Shown: positions 6,862-14,699 of the stretch, in pieces
Layout: the number at the start of each line of letters is the position of its first letter
How positions within the stretch are numbered: position 1 is the first letter of the stretch
Assembly: GCA_001632435.1 (NCBI GenBank)
Contig: KV424201.1
Location: 1 to 14,699, forward strand
DNA from: Calocera cornea HHB12733
Taxonomy: Eukaryota; Basidiomycota; Dacrymycetes; Dacrymycetales; Dacrymycetaceae
Reading direction: 5' to 3'
DNA: 14,699 nucleotides
The notes under the pieces: generated by a model
Seen by the model: only the letters and a program-made list of their open reading frames with translations
Told to the model about the DNA's origin: nothing
Database searches by the model: none
Program-made: the position numbers and the translations under genes

Positions 6862-9640
6862 TCATTTGCCTCTCCCCTTGGTGCTCCTCCCCCGCCTCAG
6901 CTTCTCCTTTTCCACCGCCTCTACAGCCTTTTTCGCCTTCTTTTGCATCGCAGCTGTGGGTTTCTTCGGCTTTGTCTTCCTGGCATCCAAGGTGCCTTTT
7001 GTCAGCTCCTCTGTTGCAGCTGACGAGCTTGCCGTGGTCCCCCTCCTTGCAGCTACCGTCATGCTGCGCGTTGTCCGCCGACCGCTCTGGACAGTCGCTG
7101 GTGACATCTGCGTAGGTGGGCTGGAGGGCGCAGTCATCGGGATCTCGCCTCGCGCGAGCTCGACCAAATCGTGAACTGTCTTCTCATGGACCGCTGCCGG
7201 CATATTCTCGTCGTCGTCGCTCGATAAGTCAGTGGGGTTACCACTGATAGTGGTATCCGGCACTGCTTGCTCCATCCGCTCGCCCGACTCGTCGTCACCA
7301 TTGTTGAGAACAATGGCTTCTGCGGCGTCATCGTGTGTTGTTAGCATTCCATGAAGTGGTTGAGCATCGTGTAGCCGTGCATTGGTCTGTCGAGCTTGCT
7401 TGGCTAGAATGAGAATAGCCAGTTCCCTGACCACAGCACGGCCAAGTTCCACTCCCATTTCATCCCGCGTGTCATCTTGCTTGAGGCGCTTGGACGGTCG
7501 CTCAAACTCTTCTGTGTCCGTAGGGTCATCCACATCGTCGTCGGAGCATGCCTTGCGCTTCTGGCCCATAGACGTACTGGAGGACAGGGCGAGATCGGCG
7601 GTCTTGATCGTCTCGGTAATAGGGAGGACGACCTGAGGGGCCTTGTTGAGTGTCGACACGAGGTGAGATGGGTGACCGGTCATTGGTGCAGGAGGGGATG
7701 AGGGAGCGCGAGCCTCGGGCGTGGCTGCCGTGTCCGGCGCGGAAGAAGGGACGACAGAGACTTCAACACATTCGGGCATCAGGAGCCCGGAGTGCGCGAG
7801 GTCTTCATGCTCTTTAACCTCCTCGGCGGAGTTGGCTGTGGGTCGTAAGGTAGACTGTCCGGCATCGCTGTTGAAGACGTCCACGTTGCTCTTGTTTGTC
7901 CACACTGTTGACTCTTCGGACAATGGCGACTCCTAAACGACGTCAGTAGCTGCTCTGATCACTTTGAGGCGGGGACTTACCGTCGAGGATGACTGTACAG
8001 CATCCGAGCTTTGTTTGTCTGTCGCTGCATCCTTCTCATCGTCAAAGTGCACCTTGTGCGTCTGCCGGCGAGCTGTATTGGAGAAGTCGATAAGGGCGAA
8101 TCGCTCCGGACGAAGAATGCTTCGAACGACTTTGCTGGTGGTTGTTTTGCGTGAAGATTGGTCGGGGACCGTTGGAGGAGCAAGAGCTGAAGCACGGCGC
8201 GCTTCGGCCGCTGCCATTTCGTCTGACGTGGAGGATACAACCGCATGCTCGAAGTTCTCAGGGAAGAGAGGGCGGAGCTGACCGAGTCCGTCATGCTGCT
8301 TGATTTTGTCAAGTGTGCCAGCAGAACTGGTTGCTGGTCTTGTTGCAGGCAGACTGGGACTGCTATGAAGCTCGTGCTCGCCGAGCTTGCTTGTCAGCGC
8401 AGTCTCCTCGTACACTAGCAAATCCTAGGTGAAGTGAGTAGCTGATCTTCTCGCTTTGATGTGGGACTTACTGCGGAGGATGACTGTACATTCGCGGGGC
8501 TTGCAATATACGGGATCATTGCCATCGCCCGGGAAGCACTGATGTCCTCTGGGACCGCCGTCGATGCCGTGGGAGATGGGTCCATAGTGGGCAATGTCAA
8601 ACCACGCGCATCCCCAGTCATCCGTGCGGCAGGAGACGGTTCAAGTATACAGATGACGCCTGATGCAGAGAGATTGGGTGCAGGGAGTTGGTATGCCGGA
8701 GTGGAGACGAGCATGTGAAGCTGCGATCCCTTGATAGGGTTAGCTGTGCATCTATTTGCTGCCCAGCGAGTACTCACTATTGCCGCGGACTGGGGGACGT
8801 TCCCATCCTGGCTAGATACGTCCATCGCCGATCCCTCACAACTGCTTTTCTCTGTCGGCAGATCTGACGATGTAGCATCGGCGACATCTGGCGAGGAGGG
8901 AGATGCAGGAAGACACCGAGCCTCGTGGAGCATACTGAGGGCTTCTAACCATATCAGCTCGAACTGCTGAGCCAACGGTGGGAGTTCGGTTGCACTCGTA
9001 GAGCGATATTTGCTGATCGCCTTCTGTAGGTTATCCTCGTTCTGCACCGCGAGCTCGAGGCGCTTAAGGACACGCTTTCGGATGTTGGCACGTCGGGATC
9101 GGTCTTCATCACTCAGGGAGCTATCCGGCAGGCCTTGGTCCATAATCGTGTATGACCATGTCCGGTAGCGGACAGCTCTTGCCTTGACTAGCATCTCTTC
9201 GACCTGAAGCCAGCGAAAAGGTGTCTGACTTCGCCCAAAGTTGCCCAGAACGATGGCTTGTAGCTCGACAATTGCCATCCAACGGTACTGGCGCCACTGG
9301 TCGAGTTCCTCCGCACTAAGCTGGGCAATGTCGAGTAGAAGGAGTCGGGGAGCAACATCCTTGTCTTCCATGCGGTGAAGTAGCGTCGAGTGCACCTGGG
9401 TCGACCAGGCCTATCATACAGACCAGCGTGTGAGACCATATATTCCGGCGATGGAGTGAGACTTACGTTGAGCGACTCTTGCATCTGCAGCAGCGCTGTT
9501 GTGGGGATGTGCGGGACTTGGATCAACGTCCACCCGCGCCTTGTACTGACATCGAAGAGCCCGAAGGGGCTGTTCGGCCCGTCGGCGAGGTTGTTGGAGG
9601 CAAACACGCCTACGGTCGCTGCGATAGGGGTATGAGACAT
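6862..9640 (-). CDS. Uncharacterised multi-exon protein, probably nuclear, with duplicated exons
   Basis: I do not recognise a family. Proposed exons: 9640-9467, 9410-8778, 8720-8472, 8424-7981 and 7932-6862, giving 856 residues. All introns are phase 0 with good borders: GTAAGT..ATAG (9466-9411), GTGAGT..GCAG (8777-8721, with CTAAC branch site), GTAAGT..CTAG (8471-8425), GTAAGT..TTAG (7980-7933). Residues about 30-210 look like a folded, mainly helical domain (ELDQWRQYRWMAIVELQAIV, PFRWLQVEEMLVKARAVRYR). The rest is Ser/Pro/Ala-rich and likely disordered. Basic clusters GQKRKA (about 622), RPSKRLKQ (about 645) and a Lys/Arg-rich C-terminus ending RRGRSTKGRGK suggest nuclear location. SILR (454-457) and KVHFDD (476-481) resemble PP1-docking motifs. 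Exons 4 and 5 start with related sequence (tandem duplication). The second intron keeps the frame if retained. Exon joins are inferred from frame and splice motifs only. Confidence 0.7.
7642..8491 (-). repeat. Internal tandem duplication: exon end, intron and next exon start
   Basis: Two units, about 491 nt apart, each run from GTACAGTCATCCTC at the end of one exon, through an intron (8471-8425 or 7980-7933) into the next exon. The introns are 47 and 48 nt and near-parallel: both begin GTAAGTCCC, share TCAAAG and CAGCTACT, and end YTAG. The exon parts (protein about 353-450 and 501-597) align as, for example, LPATRPATSSAGTLDKIKQ with LRPTANSAEEVKEHEDLAH, and later AVVSSTSDEMAAAEARRAS with SVVPSSAPDTAATPEARAP. 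Divergence is considerable, so it is not recent. Confidence 0.65.
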
Positions 9641-10771
9641 TGATGTTGATGCCGGAGGAGATGAGGTAGAGGACGAGCTGGGAGAAGGAAGCGGCGAGTT
9701 GCAGTTATAGATGTCACGTAGTCAGAGTACGAACTTCGGGTTCTGGTCAAGGGTGGTGGAACAAGAGGAAGTCGTGTCGCAGCTGAGCAGCGCTAGGGAA
9801 GCTCTTTATGGGTTGGAGGTGTGTGGTGTTGGCGTGGTGTTGATGCCCACGTGTAGTTGTGAGCCGAAGGACGGCCAGATTGATCAGCTCGGTGCCGTTC
9901 GGACACTGTTGACGAAAAGGCTTCGCAAAAAAATGAGCGAGGCTATTTCGCAACCCTGTTGAGGGGGTGGTGTTGAGACATGATTGAGTTGCCCGGTGAG
10001 CGAAAGTACAGTCAGACTGATTTGCTCAGCCATCAACACCACCAGGCGCCCCTCAGAGCTTGTAGCGTGACCGTTGATGCCACAGCTTCGCCCAAATTCC
10101 GATTGAGGCTGCTTCGCGACCCTGAGGTGCGGCGATAAGGCAGTTACCCAACTAATGCCATCCAATCACAGCGCATGGGATTTCTCTCCCTTCTCTCATG
10201 GCGTTCTACAGTCCGAGGTAAACGAGCACAGATGTCTTTTACATGGCGACTGACATACGACACCCGAGCGTTCCGAAAATAAGTCCATGCACAGAGGCGA
10301 GTCTCCAGATGGGACGAAGGAGACGCTCGGAAAAAGGCGGCAGTCCTGTCCGCGTCTGCCTCGGTGCACCCTGCCTTTTCGGGTAACCATGCATTCCCAC
10401 GGCGATCTAGCTGGCTCCCCGTGCTGATGTCCTCGCTCGGAAGTAAGTACATAGCATCGATGGAGGGACGTGCGGGGGGAGCTAGCCATGCTGGAGGTGG
10501 AGGATGCGTCCTGCTGCCAGATGCGGAGAGGAGCTTTGGGATGGGATGATTGAATGATCAGCAGTGCGTACTTCTCGGCATAATGTATGCTGGTGCTGAC
10601 CGTACGTGCGCAGGTCTGCCTGCATCAAAGGCTGCGAGGTCGACCTTGCACCCAGTTGCCCACCGCACCGTGTTCCGCAGCTCACAGCCCCAGTCTACAC
10701 CCTCAGCACTCGCATTCCCAACGAACGTCTCAGGGCCATCCCGCACTCGCACCTCCTCCACGCCCAACCTA
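9641..10771. other. Intergenic and promoter region upstream of the orphan gene
   Basis: About 1.1 kb between the ATG of the minus-strand orphan gene and the start of the YTM1-locus copy. It should contain the orphan gene's promoter. Small ORFs on both strands show no family signature. Seen in it: a CACGTG at 9848-9853, a 12-nt perfect inverted repeat (GTGGTGTTGATG at 9834-9845, complement at 10031-10042) and an imperfect 38-nt direct repeat (listed separately). Whether a short unrecognised gene hides here cannot be settled by eye. Confidence 0.5.
9921..10124 (+). repeat. Imperfect dispersed direct repeat, about 38 nt, two units
   Basis: Units at 9921-9958 and 10086-10124 share CTTCGC at the left and GAGGCTNNTTCGCRACCCTG at the right (18 of 20 there identical), separated by a dissimilar AT-rich spacer of about 12 nt. 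They lie 280 and 445 nt upstream of the orphan gene's ATG. Could be regulatory or a leftover of an older repeat. Confidence 0.5.
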
Positions 10772-12700
10772 TTCACATGGTCAGCGACGAGGACCTCGCG
10801 CCGCCACCCTCAACTCAGGCACATCCCATGGTTGACCTCCCCTCCAGCGCGCCTCTTGCACGACAGGCCGACCGCCGACCGCCGACCGCCGACCCCGCCC
10901 CGCGACAGTACATGTTTACATTCCTCACACCGCGGTCGTTCGACTTGCTTACGCGCCCTCAGTTGTTTGCATGCAACACAGTCCACTACAAGTGCACGTA
11001 CCGCATTCCCCGCAACCGATCATTACTTTGGCCGCGGTCGTCGATGGCATCATATTACGAGGGCGAACCCGAACGTCTGTCCTGGCATGCGCATACCAGT
11101 TTTCGCCCTTCACTACTCCTGCCCTTGCGCATAACCGACTTCAACCTCGGCATAACCGGCTCCATCCCTGCGCGTAGCCGACTTCACCGTCGCGAACTCA
11201 ACCGACCTCCCGCACACAGTCAAGACCCGCATACACGTGCTCCCCCTACCCAATATAGCCACCTCTACTTCCGCCAACTCGAACGCCGGCCCGACCGTCG
11301 CCCTCCTCCTCTCCACCCGCTCCCGCCCACCCGCTACCTCATTCCAACCTCCTTCACGCGCTTTCAGCTCTCCCAGCTCATCAACACCTCCCTCTCCCTC
11401 TCCCCGCCGGTCCCGTTCGACTTCCTCATCCGTGGTCAGCTCCTTCGAGGCAGTCTACACCAATGGCTCGACGCGAGGGCCAGGGCGCGGAGGAGACCTT
11501 GAAGGTGGAGTACGTACAGAGCGTGCAGCCTCCGAAGGAGGAAGCAAGCTTGGAGCGAGGCCACTGGGTATCAGAGGAGTCCTTCGCCATGCCGGGGCAT
11601 AGTATCACCGGCGCGAACGACAATACGGCCCGCATATACTCGGAAGGGTAGGAGCTCCTGCATACCCGCCGCTCGCACACCGGGACGAGATTGGCGTTCT
11701 GCAACGTGCCTGCAGAGTATGGGCTGGGAGAAGGGCGCGTCGTCGCGCGTCGTTCGTACGACCGGAGCATGCATCTGCACTACATCCCTATCACGGGCGA
11801 GCCGACCCTGCTCACAATGCTGTATACCACCCTGGCACAGGTATCGTCCATCGGTGCCAACGCGCAGAGGTGGAAGCTCGGCACAGCAATAATTGGTGGC
11901 CTGCTCGACCTCTTCAATATCTCCCTTCCGACCTCGCACGAGCGCCGCGGAAGAGGGCGCCAAAGGTTCGCGCAAGAAGAAGCGCAAGCTCTCCCCTACC
12001 GCCACCGAAGGAGAAGAGGTGAGGGACGTCTTCCCAAAAGCGCGTGAATACCGGGTGGGACTACACTGTCAGGCGGTGGGATGCGAGCACAGGGGTTCAG
12101 GGAACTGCCAAGGTGCGTTTCGTTATTTTCTGCTTGCCCGCTGTGCAGCTGCTGATGCATATGCGCGCAGACCACCTCGGACAAAGTGCACCTCACTCGG
12201 GCGCATGGCAAGTGTCTCCCTGCTCCTCGCCACCGGCGCGTCGGACCGCATCGTCTGCCTATTTGACATCCGCATACTAACGACCGTGGAACCAACCCTC
12301 CCGGACCCCTCGCGCGTGCCTTCGCTCGTCCCGCACAGTACCGTCCCGCACCTCCTCACCAGCGCGAACCTCGCAGGCATCCTCCAGTTCTCCGGCCTGT
12401 GCGCCCCGCCAGAGAATTTGGAGTACGTACAGGGAGAAGGCGGCAAATGCCTTTGCGTGGACTGGGAGATCAGCGGAGAGGCGGGGGAGGGGCTGTGGGT
12501 CATAGGTGGGGAGGATTGGAAGGTGCAGGGTTGGAGGACTGGGACAGGAGGGGCTGGGACCGGGGTGGGCCACGGCGACGGCGACGGCAACGGCAACGTC
12601 GGTGTAGAGGGCGAAGGCAGGGATGGAGGCGGATGGGCCGAGGCCGGCGGCTTTTGCTGCTGCTGCATAGACCGTGTATGAGCTGCGCGGAACGTCTTGT
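10772..12700 (+). repeat. Segmental duplicate of the YTM1 locus (copy of about 4556-6600)
   Basis: Similarity to the functional locus begins in the promoter. CTCAGGCACATCCCATGGTTGAC, split by one mismatch relative to the source, is followed by CTTGCACGACAGGCCGACCGCC, then CACACCGCGGTCGTT, then the CATAACCG repeats. It continues through both exons and the intron to just after the stop codon (CCGTRTATG). Because promoter and intron are included, it arose by DNA duplication and not by reverse transcription. A GACCGCC triplet array at about 10869-10893 is expanded relative to the source. The breakpoints, about 4556/10772 on the left and about 6590/12700 on the right, are approximate. Confidence 0.85.
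11255..12670 (+). pseudogene. Decayed YTM1 paralogue
   Basis: The copy tracks YTM1 over its whole length but cannot encode it. The start codon position (11255-11257) reads ATA instead of ATG. A 13-nt deletion near 11319 and a 1-nt deletion near 11478 shift the frame. TAG at 11649-11651 replaces the Gln codon of EGQEL. Further indels follow at about 11665-11690. About 70 nt are missing near 12045, removing most of the blade around residues 271-297. The intron relic (12113-12170, GTGCGT..GCGCAG) is still in place, and the stop position has TAG at 12668-12670. Long pieces still read well in alternating frames, such as TRYLIPTSFTRFQLSQLINT and GGKCLCVDW, so decay is moderate. A GGCGAC/GGCAAC repeat at about 12574-12598 is an addition near the 3' end. 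Confidence 0.9.
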
Positions 12701-12838
12701 TCGTAGGGGTCGCTGTTGCGCGTCTTTCGTCGTCACCGATGAGGGCGCGTTGGGAGGCATACCGTTGCATTACAAGGGCCTTACTCGGCGGACACTCTAC
12801 ACATATGAACAAGAGAATGTATCGTCGCCTACTGAGAA

Positions 12839-14422
12839 CTACGTGCTGTCAGGCGTATCTTCCGCCGAGGCGACTTCCGACAATCTACGTGCATGCCAAG
12901 TTGGGTCGGCTTTAGACTCGTGGCCGGTTCCCAGGGCATTAGACACCGTATCGGTGCCTCCCTCGTCATCCGCTGCGGCCCTCCCGCCCCTCCGGCTTCC
13001 TTCGGCCTCTGCATGCGCGTGGTCCATCTCTGCAGGATGCACCTTTGAATTCTGTCCCTGCACGGTGGAAGAGAGTTGCGCACCCATAGCATCCTCTTCT
13101 TCCGCAAGGACCCGAGCGTGGGATACGGGAGCTAACTGCATACCCGTCCTTTTGAAACACGCCTGCAGAACGCCAGACGCTTCGACATCCTCTGGGATCT
13201 CGCAAAGCATATACAATAAGCAGTCCTTCAGCTGGTCCCGAGTGTTTGGACTGGGGTTCTTAAGGGAGTCAAAGCCAATTTTAAGGTTGATTGCAAGCCA
13301 CGAAAGCCAATCTTTCCAGCTCACCGTTGTGCAATGCAGTAGCTCGGATTGGCCGTTATGTCCGAACTCTTCCGTTCGCAAAGCCTCCCAAACCATCTCC
13401 AACGGAGCCCCGCCCTCATCATCGACCAGCGACCGCATGTTACCCTGTCTAATAGCCTGAGCAACCCACACTCCCGGATCGAGCTTCCATCCCGCCAAGT
13501 CATGGAGTTCTGCCGGCGTAAAAAGTGGTCTGAAATGGCCGGTTCCTTCTCGAAGAACGGACTGTTCGAGGTCTCCTCCTTCAGCGCCACAGTCGTCTGA
13601 TTCATGATCATGAAACCAATGTAAAATTCTCCATAGCCTGTAAAAGTCCCCGACAGATTTCTCGAGGACGCGCGGTGTGTAAAACAGGCAGGGGAGAAAT
13701 ACTTTGAGGTCCTCGTACGTCGACTTGTCCCGATCAAACGTCACGTCTGCGATCACGCGGTAAATGGAGCTTGGGTTAAAGCGGCGTGCTAGACAGTAGA
13801 GCAGTCCACGGCGAAAGTGACAATTTCGGCGACTGCACGGTGGAGCCTGATAGAAGAGTGTCTCTAAGCAGTACCAGGGAACTTCTCCAAATAGTAAGTC
13901 ATCCGGTGTATAACGAGCCGCCCAACAAGATGGATTCATGTGCCGCGCGTTGCAGCATGGGAGATTGACATTGTCCAAGTCCAAAATGTGGGCCAGTAGA
14001 CATATATACTTCTCCAGAAACAGATCAGGAAGAGGCTTGAGTGCCAAGAGGAAGGTCCAGTATTCGAGCGCCGCCGTTGCATATGGCCTGTTCCGCCGGG
14101 ACGAATGGATCAGTGTGAGGGCACGTTCCATCTGCAGATATGTGCCGTTATCAAATCGCGGTTGATCCGTCCCATTGACGAACGCTCGAGACGCCTCGCG
14201 TTTCTTCCCACGGCAGTCCCTCATTACCTGAATGAGCCAAGTCAATTCCATACCAGCTTCATAGCCCCTCCTTGTGTACAGCCGGTAAAATTTGCCATAA
14301 ACTTCCATGTTCACGCCTTCGTACAGCCCATTTCGACGCACGTATTCATACGTCGTCAGAGTGGAAATGAGACTGTTGGCATGCGAAGTAGGAGAGGCGC
14401 GCGACGCGCGCCTCGCTAGGTA
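12839..14422 (-). CDS. Uncharacterised orphan-family protein, 5' end unresolved
   Basis: I do not recognise the family. A single frame is open from about 14422 to TAG at 12839-12841. The first in-frame ATG is at 14308 (protein of 489 residues), but the frame upstream reads like protein (HANSLISTLTTYEYVRRNGL). It begins just after a plausible acceptor, CTGTACAG at 14430-14423, preceded by a CTTAC branch-like site, so an upstream exon with the real start may exist. An in-frame TAA lies just upstream of the acceptor. The N-terminal two thirds are helical with many aromatic, Arg and Cys residues (EVYGKFYRLYTRRGYEAGME; ALEYWTFLLALKPLPDLFLE). The C-terminal 120 residues are Ala/Glu/Asp-rich and match the truncated copy at 1047-1419. 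No signal peptide, membrane segment or catalytic motif stands out. It converges on the YTM1 pseudogene, 168 nt away. Confidence 0.7.
   Translation of the reverse strand, partial: YLARRASRASPTSHANSLISTLTTYEYVRRNGLYEGVNMEVYGKFYRLYTRRGYEAGMELTWLIQVMRDCRGKKREASRAFVNGTDQPRFDNGTYLQMERALTLIHSSRRNRPYATAALEYWTFLLALKPLPDLFLEKYICLLAHILDLDNVNLPCCNARHMNPSCWAARYTPDDLLFGEVPWYCLETLFYQAPPCSRRNCHFRRGLLYCLARRFNPSSIYRVIADVTFDRDKSTYEDLKVFLPCLFYTPRVLEKSVGDFYRLWRILHWFHDHESDDCGAEGGDLEQSVLREGTGHFRPLFTPAELHDLAGWKLDPGVWVAQAIRQGNMRSLVDDEGGAPLEMVWEALRTEEFGHNGQSELLHCTTVSWKDWLSWLAINLKIGFDSLKNPSPNTRDQLKDCLLYMLCEIPEDVEASGVLQACFKRTGMQLAPVSHARVLAEEEDAMGAQLSSTVQGQNSKVHPAEMDHAHAEAEGSRRGGRAAADDEGGTDTVSNALGTGHESKADPTWHARRLSEVASAEDTPDST
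14394..14414. repeat. Perfect 10-bp palindrome with 1-nt centre
   Basis: GAGGCGCGCG (14394-14403), A, CGCGCGCCTC (14405-14414): a perfect inverted repeat in DNA that may be either the promoter or, if the frame extends to 14422, coding sequence (Arg/Ala/Ser repeats) of the orphan gene. Could form a strong hairpin. Confidence 0.75.
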
Positions 14423-14699
14423 CTGTACAGTTCCAGCTTATGTAAGCTAGGGACGTGACGCAGAGCGAAAATTGTGCAGCCTGCCTAATCCCAATCTTCA
14501 TTCGTGCCTCATACCTCTAACAGGTTATGAGCCCTGCTCCGGACTGCTTCTCTTCTAACTCTGCCTGTCTGTGCTGCCCACCGTGGGTGACGCGGGGTGT
14601 TATTCTTACCAGCAAGACATCGGTGGTCCCCTTTGGTCGTACATCCCCCTGGTCAAGCCTCCTTCGTGGTCGAGCCCTCCTCGTGGTCGAATCTCTGGA
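14423..14699. other. Right edge: no confident gene, possible upstream exon
   Basis: On the minus strand a frame is open from the window edge to about 14522, and a donor-like GTAAGA lies at about 14609-14604, so part of an upstream exon of the orphan gene is possible. The protein text is not distinctive. At the very end, 14648-14698, three 17-nt units with the core TGGTCRAGYC occur in tandem. Confidence 0.35.
14648..14698 (+). repeat. 17-nt tandem repeat, three degenerate units
   Basis: Units 14648-14664, 14665-14681 and 14682-14698 are variants of CGTGGTCGAGCCCTCCT. The array may continue past the window end. No function is visible. Confidence 0.5.

Noticed and set aside
10606..11502. Plus-strand ORF of 298 codons ending in good NLE-domain text
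   Set aside because: Only the end matches YTM1, reached because of the 13-nt deletion; the rest is translated promoter DNA. Treated as part of the pseudogene copy.
11255..12670. Processed (reverse-transcribed) pseudogene of YTM1
   Set aside because: The intron relic and upstream promoter sequence are present and there is no poly(A) tract, so DNA duplication fits better.
11893..12681. Plus-strand ORF of 262 codons in the 3' half of the YTM1 copy
   Set aside because: It joins WD40-like pieces by reading through the intron relic after a blade deletion, with no proper start. A truncated expressed product cannot be excluded but nothing supports it.
1..14699. A coordinated multi-gene system such as a defence island or biosynthetic cluster
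   Set aside because: The recognisable genes are a regulator, a ribosome factor and retroelement remnants; no enzymes, transporters or paired genes typical of such systems were found.

Overview
The window looks like nuclear DNA of a basidiomycete fungus, most likely an agaricomycete. It has GC-rich genes interrupted by short introns (47-58 nt) with GTAAGT/GTGCGT-type donors, a fungal-type ribosome-biogenesis gene (YTM1), a fungal homeobox gene, and a Gag-like reading frame of a kind common in agaricomycete LTR retrotransposons. No tRNA, rRNA or CRISPR array was seen.

Layout, left to right. (1) 1-1046: the edge of an LTR retrotransposon on the minus strand, with a Gag-like ORF running off the left end and a probable 5' LTR at 736-1046. 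(2) 1047-1419, plus: a truncated 3' fragment of an uncharacterised gene family. It starts exactly where the LTR ends. Its longer relative lies at 12839-14422 in the opposite orientation. (3) 2278-4113, minus: a two-exon homeobox transcription-factor gene. (4) 4114-5065: a divergent promoter region. (5) 5066-6556, plus: intact YTM1 (WDR12 family), two exons. (6) 6862-9640, minus: an unrecognised, probably nuclear protein in about five exons, with an internal tandem duplication that includes an intron. (7) 10772-12700, plus: a degenerate segmental copy of the YTM1 locus. Promoter and intron are both retained, so it was copied as DNA; the start codon is lost and it carries frameshifts, a stop and an internal deletion. 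(8) 12839-14422, minus: the long, uncharacterised single-exon family member, 5' end unresolved. (9) 14423-14699: no confident gene, a small 17-nt tandem repeat at the edge.

The genes do not form a pathway together. YTM1 is a housekeeping 60S ribosome assembly factor and the homeobox gene is a regulator; they share a promoter region. The rest is an accessory region shaped by retrotransposon insertion, segmental duplication, pseudogene decay and exon duplication. The most useful leads are the LTR/paralogue junction, the decayed YTM1 locus copy and the orphan gene at 6862-9640. I found no evidence of a defence system, biosynthetic cluster or other multi-gene system.
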